From NVQY01 sp047639325 (GTDB lineage: Bacteria; Pseudomonadota; Alphaproteobacteria; Rhodobacterales; Rhodobacteraceae): a stretch of 12,177 nucleotides of DNA. Shown here piece after piece: positions 7,042-12,177 of the stretch (positions are counted from its first letter, which is position 1; every line of letters starts with the position of its first letter). Where the stretch lies: the NCBI GenBank assembly GCA_047639325.1, contig JBLINN010000112.1, forward strand, positions 1 through 12,177, given 5' to 3'. A program made the translations under genes and the position numbers. The notes below the pieces were generated by a model. It ran no database searches. It was not told where the DNA came from and saw nothing but the letters and a program-made list of their open reading frames with translations.

Positions 7042-7049
7042 TTTTCAAA

Positions 7050-8639
7050 ATGTTACGCTGGACTAGACGTCGGACGCTGGCGACAATCGCCATGGCGCTG
7101 TCGGTCAACCTTGGGGGCATGGCTGCGACAGACGCAGCTGCCGAATCCGTTTTGCGGGTTATCCCACACGCCGACCTGAAGAACCTCGATCCTATCTGGA
7201 CAACTGCATATATCAGCCGCAACCACGGTTATCTGATTTATGACACGCTGTTCGCGATGGATGAAAGCTTTACGCCTCAGCCACAGATGGTTGAAGACTG
7301 GACGACGTCGGATGATGGCCTAACTTGGACATTCAATCTGCGCGCCGGGCTGAAGTGGCATGATGGCACCATGGTGACAGCGGCTGACTGCGTCGCCTCG
7401 CTGGAACGCTGGGGTCAACGCGATGGCATGGGCCAGCAACTGTTTGGTGTGATCGACAGTCTGACCGCCGCCGATGACGACACCATGGTCATGACGTTGA
7501 AAGAGCCCTATGGCCTTGTGCTTGAATCTATTGGTAAAATTTCGTCGAACGTTCCGTTCATGATGCCAGCACGCGTTGCGGCCACCGATGCGTTCGAACA
7601 GATCGATGACTATACCGGCTCTGGCCCGTTTGTGTTCGAAAAAGACGAATGGGTGCCCGGATCAACAACGGTTTACACCAAGTTTGCCGACTACGTGCCG
7701 CGCTCGGAGCCAGCATCTGCTGCGTCAGGTGGCAAGATCGCCAAAGTGGACAAGGTTATCTGGACCTATTTCCCGGATCAGACCACGGCAGTGAATGCGT
7801 TGATGTCGAACGAAGTCGACTTCTTTGAAGCACCAGCCAACGACCTGGTTCCGATCATGGAAGCCAATCCGGATATCGTAACTGAAGTCAACGACCCGCT
7901 GGGCAATATCGGTTTTGCCCGCTTTAATCATCTGCTGCCCCCGTTCGACAATTTGGAAGTGCGTCGGGCTGCCTTGATGGCGATGAAACAAGAAGATTAT
8001 ATGGCTGGTGCTGTTGGCGATGCGAAGTACTGGAAGACCTGCTATTCGGTCTTCCCGTGCGGCACGCCTTTGGCGAACGATGTCGGCTCTGACATCATGT
8101 CGAACGGCAATGTTGACGAAGCAAAGGCTGCGTTGGCCGCTTCGGGCTATGACGGAACCCCGGTTGTCATCATGCAACCGACGGATATTGCGCTGTTGTC
8201 TGCCTTCTCGCTGATCACCGCAGAAAAACTGCGCAAAATTGGCATGGAAGTTGAAGTGCAGGCGATGGACTGGTCGACCCTGACATCGCGTCGCGCCCTG
8301 CGTGATCCGGTGGCTGATGGTGGCTGGAACATGTTCCACACATGGTGGATTGGTGCCGACGTGATTGATCCGATGTCGATCGCCTTTTCCGGCAGCCCGG
8401 ACAAAGGCTGGTTCGGCTGGCCAGACATCCCGGAACTGGAAACAGCACGTGCCGCCTTTGCCAAAGCCGGGTCTCTTGAAGAAAAGCAAGAGATTGGCCG
8501 CAAAGTGCAAGAGCTTGCGTGGGGCAATGCCATTTCTGGTGAACTCGGCCAGTTCTTTGTCCCCGTTGCTTATCGCAGCAACGTCAAAGGTTTGATCAAG
8601 TCTCCGGTCCAATTCTTCTGGAACATGTCCGTCGAATAA
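7050..8639 (+). CDS. ABC importer substrate-binding protein, family 5 (peptide/DppA type)
   Basis: From the ATG at 7050 the protein is 529 residues, normal for cluster C periplasmic binding proteins that deliver di- and oligopeptides, glutathione, nickel or opines to their permeases. A signal peptide is clear: basic RWTRRRTLA, a hydrophobic stretch to about residue 25, and a likely cut in DAAAES after Ala31. The paired arginines followed by Thr-Leu-Ala give a loose twin-arginine pattern, so Tat export is possible but not certain. Mature-domain landmarks include LKNLDPIWTT at about 43-52, the family motif LTWTFNLRAGLKWHDG at about 91-106 and TGSGPFVF at 189-196. Two cysteines (Cys331 and Cys337) in TCYSVFPCG may form a disulfide. 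There is no lipobox cysteine, so it should be a free periplasmic protein. It heads the importer operon and is set apart from the permeases by a strong hairpin. The ligand cannot be read from the sequence. Confidence 0.92.
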   Translation: MLRWTRRRTLATIAMALSVNLGGMAATDAAAESVLRVIPHADLKNLDPIWTTAYISRNHGYLIYDTLFAMDESFTPQPQMVEDWTTSDDGLTWTFNLRAGLKWHDGTMVTAADCVASLERWGQRDGMGQQLFGVIDSLTAADDDTMVMTLKEPYGLVLESIGKISSNVPFMMPARVAATDAFEQIDDYTGSGPFVFEKDEWVPGSTTVYTKFADYVPRSEPASAASGGKIAKVDKVIWTYFPDQTTAVNALMSNEVDFFEAPANDLVPIMEANPDIVTEVNDPLGNIGFARFNHLLPPFDNLEVRRAALMAMKQEDYMAGAVGDAKYWKTCYSVFPCGTPLANDVGSDIMSNGNVDEAKAALAASGYDGTPVVIMQPTDIALLSAFSLITAEKLRKIGMEVEVQAMDWSTLTSRRALRDPVADGGWNMFHTWWIGADVIDPMSIAFSGSPDKGWFGWPDIPELETARAAFAKAGSLEEKQEIGRKVQELAWGNAISGELGQFFVPVAYRSNVKGLIKSPVQFFWNMSVE

Positions 8640-8647
8640 ACTCTATC

Positions 8648-8673
8648 CCGGCCGCGCCATCAGGTGCGGCCGG
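8648..8673 (+). terminator. GC-rich hairpin between binding protein and first permease (partial terminator)
   Basis: CCGGCCGCGCC at 8648-8658, loop ATCA, and GGTGCGGCCGG at 8663-8673 form an 11-base stem with one G-U pair, starting 8 bases after the binding-protein stop. A pyrimidine-rich run with several T's (8674-8690) follows. In binding-protein-dependent importer operons, such hairpins commonly let most transcripts end or be protected after the binding-protein gene, so that it is made in excess over the membrane parts. The T-run is broken by C's, so read-through is expected, and no separate promoter for the permeases is evident. Confidence 0.65.
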
Positions 8674-9644
8674 CCTTCTTCTTTGTCTTTGGGGCACGCA
8701 GGTATCTCTATGTTCTAAAACGCATTTTGGCGACAATCCCGGTCATGGTTATCGTGGCCCTGTTTGTCTTCCTGATGTTACGACTATCGCCGGGTGACCC
8801 GGCGGCTGTTATCGCTGGGGATTACGCAACGGCCGAAGATGTCGAACGGATCCGCGAACAGCTTGGCCTGAATGATCCAATCATTGTGCAAATGGGCAAA
8901 TGGTTGGGGCAGTTGGCCCGGTTTGATCTTGGAACCGCCATCTTCTCAAAATTACCGGTGACCACGCTGATCGGTCAGCGGCTGGAACCGACACTGTTGC
9001 TGGCCCTGTCCACCATCACCTTTACCGTTCTGGTCGCCGTGCCGCTGGGCACGCTTGCCGCCTATAAGGCAGGCAGCTGGATCGACCGGTTTGTGATGCT
9101 GTTTTCCGTCGCCGGGTTTTCGGTGCCGGTGTTTGTGCTGGGCTATATCCTGATTTACGTGCTGTCGATGCAGCTGAAAATACTGCCCGTCCAGGGCTAT
9201 AAAAGCCCGTTTGAATACGGGTTATGGGAATTCTTCCGCCATATGATCCTGCCCACCCTGACGCTAAGTGTGATCTACATCGCGCTGATCGCCCGTATGA
9301 CCCGCGCCTCGGTGCAGGAGGTTCTGCAAGAGGATTACGTGCGCACCGCCCGCGCCAAAGGTCAGAGCGAGTTCAAGATTCTGATGAACCACGCGTTGCG
9401 CAACGCGGCCGTGCCAATTGTCACGGTGATTGGCCTGGGGATTGCGCTGATGATCGGCGGGGTGGTGGTGACCGAAAGCGTGTTCAACATTCCCGGCCTC
9501 GGGCGGCTGGTGCTGGATGCGGTGCTGGCGCGGGATTACCCGGTGATCCAGGGGCTGATCCTGTTTTTCAGCTTTGTCTACATCCTTATCAACCTGCTGA
9601 TCGACCTCAGCTATACTTTGTTTGATCCCAGGATACGCTACTGA
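8664..9644 (+). CDS. ABC importer inner-membrane permease, DppB type
   Basis: The frame encodes up to 326 residues with the hydrophobic pattern of the first permease of peptide importers: a first membrane segment at about 22-40, then several more between 108 and 315. LSPGDPAAVIAGD at 41-53 is the hallmark just after the first segment. The EAA loop that contacts the ATPase lies at about 222-246 (EDYVRTARAKG... LMNHALRNA), and TESVFNIPGLGRL at 270-282 is also typical. The start is unsettled. After the preceding stop, the first usable codon is GTG at 8664, which lies in the 3' arm of the hairpin and has no good ribosome site. The next are TTG at 8727 and ATG at 8745, which would trim or damage the first membrane segment. 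Family members usually begin close to the YVLKRIL stretch (residues 16-22). The 3' end overlaps the next gene by one base (TGATG). Confidence 0.9.
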   Translation: MRPAFFFVFGARRYLYVLKRILATIPVMVIVALFVFLMLRLSPGDPAAVIAGDYATAEDVERIREQLGLNDPIIVQMGKWLGQLARFDLGTAIFSKLPVTTLIGQRLEPTLLLALSTITFTVLVAVPLGTLAAYKAGSWIDRFVMLFSVAGFSVPVFVLGYILIYVLSMQLKILPVQGYKSPFEYGLWEFFRHMILPTLTLSVIYIALIARMTRASVQEVLQEDYVRTARAKGQSEFKILMNHALRNAAVPIVTVIGLGIALMIGGVVVTESVFNIPGLGRLVLDAVLARDYPVIQGLILFFSFVYILINLLIDLSYTLFDPRIRY

Positions 9645-10531
9645 TGACTGATCAAAACCAAGACATCTTGATGGCCGACGACGTCCTGCCACAAAAAGAG
9701 GACCCGGGGCTGTTAACCGTAATGCTAAACAACCAGGCGATTTTCTGGGGCGGCATCCTGCTGCTGCTGTTTGCGGTGATCGCATTATTCGGCCCGTTCT
9801 TTACGCTTGATCCCGGCGAGTTGAACCCGATCAATCGGCTGAAACCACCATCGGCAGCGATCTGGTTTGGCACAGATTTCCTTGGCCGCGACATCCTTGC
9901 AAGGGTGATCTATGGCGCGCGTATCTCGCTGGCCGTCGGCATTGCGGTGGCAGTGGTATCGGTGATCATCGGGCTGTTTCTGGGGCTGGTTGCGGGCTAT
10001 GTGCGCGCCTTGGATGCGGTCATCATGCGGACTATGGACGGACTGATGTCGATCCCCGCCATCCTGCTGGCCATCGCGCTGATTTCCCTGTCGGGGGCAA
10101 CGCTGGGCACGGTGATTATTGCTATCGTGATCCCGGAAATCCCCCGCGTCGTGCGACTGGTGCGCGCCGTGGTGCTGACCGTGCGCGACGAACCCTATGT
10201 CGAGGCGGCGATTGCCTCGGGCACCAAGCTGCCACTGATCCTGTTTCGTCATATCCTGCCCAACACCATTGCGCCGCTGATCGTGCAGGCCACCTATGTT
10301 TGCGCCTCGGCGATGCTGACGGAATCCATTTTGGGCTTTCTGGGCGCAGGCATTCCACCGGAAATCCCAAGCTGGGGCAATATCATGTCCGAGGGGCGCA
10401 CTTACTTTCAGATCAGCCCCTGGATCATCTTCTTTCCCGGCGTCGGCCTGGCCTTGACAGTGCTGGCCGTGAACATCGTTGGCGACGGATTGCGGGACAC
10501 ACTTGACCCCAGAATTGCGAGAAAGATGTGA
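9644..10531 (+). CDS. ABC importer inner-membrane permease, DppC type
   Basis: The 295-residue protein is the second permease of a peptide-type importer. It has a cytoplasmic N-terminus of about 30 residues and a first membrane segment at about 33-52. The periplasmic FGTDFLGRDILARVIYG region at 75-91 is a family hallmark, and four or five more hydrophobic segments follow between 95 and 280. The EAA loop is at about 183-207 (EPYVEAAIASG... FRHILPN), which docks onto the ATPase. The conserved late segment SILGFLGAGIPPEIPSWG at 228-245 and the C-terminal VGDGLRDTLDPR at 279-290 complete the pattern. The start overlaps the DppB-type stop by one base, and the end overlaps the ATPase start by four (GTGA), so translation of all three is probably coupled. 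It should pair with the upstream permease to form the translocation channel. Confidence 0.94.
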   Translation: MTDQNQDILMADDVLPQKEDPGLLTVMLNNQAIFWGGILLLLFAVIALFGPFFTLDPGELNPINRLKPPSAAIWFGTDFLGRDILARVIYGARISLAVGIAVAVVSVIIGLFLGLVAGYVRALDAVIMRTMDGLMSIPAILLAIALISLSGATLGTVIIAIVIPEIPRVVRLVRAVVLTVRDEPYVEAAIASGTKLPLILFRHILPNTIAPLIVQATYVCASAMLTESILGFLGAGIPPEIPSWGNIMSEGRTYFQISPWIIFFPGVGLALTVLAVNIVGDGLRDTLDPRIARKM

Positions 10532-12153
10532 CCACTGAACCCAACAAACCCGTGCTGGAAATCAAAGGCCTGACCGTGCGCCTGCCCGAAGGGGCGGACC
10601 GCGAATTTGCGATCGAAGACGTGTCACTGACCGTCGGCAAGGGCGAAATTGTCTGTATTGTCGGTGAATCCGGCTCTGGCAAATCTGTCACCGCCTTTAC
10701 GGTGATGGGGCTGATCCCCAAGAAAGATCTGGTGCCGGTCGCGGGGGAAATCCTGTTGCAGGGCGACAACCTGCTGGCCAAGTCAGACCGCCAGATGCGC
10801 GCCCTTCGCGGTGAAAAAATGGCGATGGTGTTTCAGGAACCGATGACCGCGCTGAACCCGGTGGTCAAGGTTGGTGACCAGATCTCCGAGCTGCTGGAAA
10901 TCCACACCAACATGTCCGGCGCTGCCCGCAAAAAGCGGGTGATCGAGGCGATGGATGATGTCAGCCTGCCCGACCCGGAAAAGATGTATCATTCCTATCC
11001 GCATCAGCTGTCCGGTGGCCAGCGTCAGCGGATCATGATCGCAATGGCATTGGCGTTGGAACCGGGCCTGCTGATTGCAGACGAACCCACCACAGCGCTT
11101 GACGTGACCACACAGGCCGAGGTGCTGGAACTGATCAAGGACATTCAGCGCCGCCATGGCATGGGCGTGATGTTCATCACCCATGACTTTGGCGTCGTCG
11201 CCGATATCGCCGACCGGGTGGTGGTGATGCAAAATGGCAAAGTGGTCGAACAAGGCACCCGCGACGAAATCCTGCGCGCGCCAAAGCACCCCTATACAAA
11301 GATGCTGATCGGCTCGGTCCCCAGCCTGACACCACCTGACCGCCCCGCCCCGGAGATCGCCGAAACAGCACTTGAGGCACATCATCTGAACAAGACCTAT
11401 GGCCGCAGCAGCTTTCTGAACAAAGGCAGGATCGTGCACGCCGCGCAAGACGTGGAACTGGTTGTGCGCCGGGGCGAGACCCTGGGCGTGGTTGGCGAAT
11501 CCGGCTCTGGCAAATCCACCGTGGCGCGCTGTATCGTGCGCCTGATTGACCCGACCAGCGGCACGATCGAAATCGCCGGAAAAAATATTGCCGAGATGCC
11601 CGAGCGAGAGCTGCGCGCCTACCGGCAGCAAATCCAGATCGTGTTCCAAGACCCTTACCGCTCGCTTAATCCGCGACGCACAGTTGGGCAGTCGATTGTC
11701 GAAGGGCCGATGAATTTCGGGCTGGACGGCACCGCTGCACAGGCCCGCGCCGAAGAATTGATGAGCATTGTGGGCCTCGCCCCCGAAGCGCTTGACCGCT
11801 TTCCACATCAGTTTTCCGGCGGCCAGCGTCAGCGTATCTGCATCGCCCGCGCCCTGGCGATGGAGCCAAAGGTTCTGATCGCCGACGAGGCGGTATCAGC
11901 GCTGGATGTGTCCGTGCAGGCGCAGGTGCTGAAACTGCTGCGCGACGTGCGCGAACGCTATGATCTGGCGATGCTGTTCATCACCCACGACTTGCGGGTC
12001 GCGGCCCAGATTTGCGACCGGATCATGGTGATGCAACGTGGTGTGGTTGTCGAAGAGGGCCGCACCGCCGAGGTGTACGCCAACCCGCAGCACCCCTACA
12101 CCAAAAGCCTGCTGGCCGCCGCCCCCGGGCGAGAAATGGAATTTGCCCAGTAA
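10528..12153 (+). CDS. ABC importer ATPase with two fused nucleotide-binding domains (DppD-DppF / GsiA type)
   Basis: This 541-residue cytoplasmic protein carries both ATPase halves in one chain, as in E. coli GsiA of the glutathione importer and YejF, instead of separate DppD and DppF subunits. Domain 1: Walker A GESGSGKS at 46-53, Q-loop VFQEP at 101-105, signature LSGGQRQR at 161-168, Walker B LLIADEP at 181-187, and switch His219. Domain 2: Walker A GESGSGKST at 323-331, Q-loop VFQDP at 372-376, signature SGGQRQR at 430-436, Walker B VLIADEA at 449-455, and switch His487. Each domain ends with the HPYTK peptide-importer motif (254-258 and 522-526). All ATP-site residues are present in both halves, so two active sites are expected. 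The GTG start overlaps the preceding stop (GTGA) with a moderate GAGAAA upstream. It is the last importer gene seen; only 24 bases follow before the window ends. Confidence 0.95.
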   Translation: MTTEPNKPVLEIKGLTVRLPEGADREFAIEDVSLTVGKGEIVCIVGESGSGKSVTAFTVMGLIPKKDLVPVAGEILLQGDNLLAKSDRQMRALRGEKMAMVFQEPMTALNPVVKVGDQISELLEIHTNMSGAARKKRVIEAMDDVSLPDPEKMYHSYPHQLSGGQRQRIMIAMALALEPGLLIADEPTTALDVTTQAEVLELIKDIQRRHGMGVMFITHDFGVVADIADRVVVMQNGKVVEQGTRDEILRAPKHPYTKMLIGSVPSLTPPDRPAPEIAETALEAHHLNKTYGRSSFLNKGRIVHAAQDVELVVRRGETLGVVGESGSGKSTVARCIVRLIDPTSGTIEIAGKNIAEMPERELRAYRQQIQIVFQDPYRSLNPRRTVGQSIVEGPMNFGLDGTAAQARAEELMSIVGLAPEALDRFPHQFSGGQRQRICIARALAMEPKVLIADEAVSALDVSVQAQVLKLLRDVRERYDLAMLFITHDLRVAAQICDRIMVMQRGVVVEEGRTAEVYANPQHPYTKSLLAAAPGREMEFAQ

Positions 12154-12177
12154 ACCCGGCCTCGTGGCACATGGCTT

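Noticed and set aside
6906..7049. In-frame upstream ATG giving a 577-residue binding protein
   Set aside because: There is no ribosome site at 6906. The extension overlaps the best promoter, while the ATG at 7050 has AAGGGAG at good spacing and begins a proper signal peptide.
7725..8612. 295-residue frame on the minus strand
   Set aside because: It is antisense to the binding-protein gene, has no recognisable motif or ribosome site, and its composition is that of a shadow frame.
10783..11808. Long 341-residue frame on the minus strand
   Set aside because: It lies wholly opposite the double-domain ATPase, whose motifs are all intact. The His- and Gln-rich composition is that of an antisense shadow of GC-rich code.
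12154..12177. Possible terminator or next gene after the ATPase
   Set aside because: Only 24 bases remain, with no complete hairpin or frame to judge.

Overview
The window looks like chromosomal DNA from a GC-rich alphaproteobacterium, most likely of the Rhodobacterales/Roseobacter type. This rests on strong G/C third-position codon use, compact operons with ATGA, TGATG and GTGA junctions, and the general look of the proteins; no marker gene fixes the taxonomy. I see no mobile elements, tRNA or rRNA genes, CRISPR arrays or transfer scars.

From left to right there are three transcription units. (1) On the minus strand, bases 1-1009 hold the N-terminal two thirds of an ABC-F ATPase that is cut by the window edge. 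Its roughly 180-base upstream region holds a candidate promoter, a possible 15-residue leader peptide and inverted repeats arranged as in an attenuator. (2) On the minus strand, 6834 down to 1249 is a tight four-gene hydrolase operon. Its order is an M81/MlrC-type protein, an ArgE/DapE-type M20 deacylase, a gamma-glutamyltranspeptidase-fold Ntn hydrolase and an M20D amidohydrolase, ending at a strong inverted repeat. (3) On the plus strand, 7050 to 12153 is a complete peptide-type ABC importer: a periplasmic binding protein, two permeases and one ATPase carrying two fused nucleotide-binding domains. A GC-rich hairpin separates the binding-protein gene from the rest.

Units 2 and 3 diverge from a 215-base intergenic region that carries candidate promoters for both directions. 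The simplest reading is one uptake-and-degradation locus: the importer brings in a peptide or acylated amino-acid compound, and four cytoplasmic hydrolases (none shows a signal peptide) break its amide bonds. The plan recalls the E. coli arrangement of the isoaspartyl peptidase gene iaaA beside the glutathione importer gsiABCD, whose GsiA is also a double-domain ATPase. However, the GGT-like protein keeps the catalytic threonine and oxyanion glycines while lacking most residues that hold the gamma-glutamyl group in E. coli GGT, so glutathione or another gamma-glutamyl substrate should not be assumed. The substrate is unknown from sequence.

The points most worth following are the altered substrate pocket of the GGT-like enzyme, the possible leader-peptide control of the ABC-F gene, and the hairpin that overlaps the only clear start codon available to the first permease.
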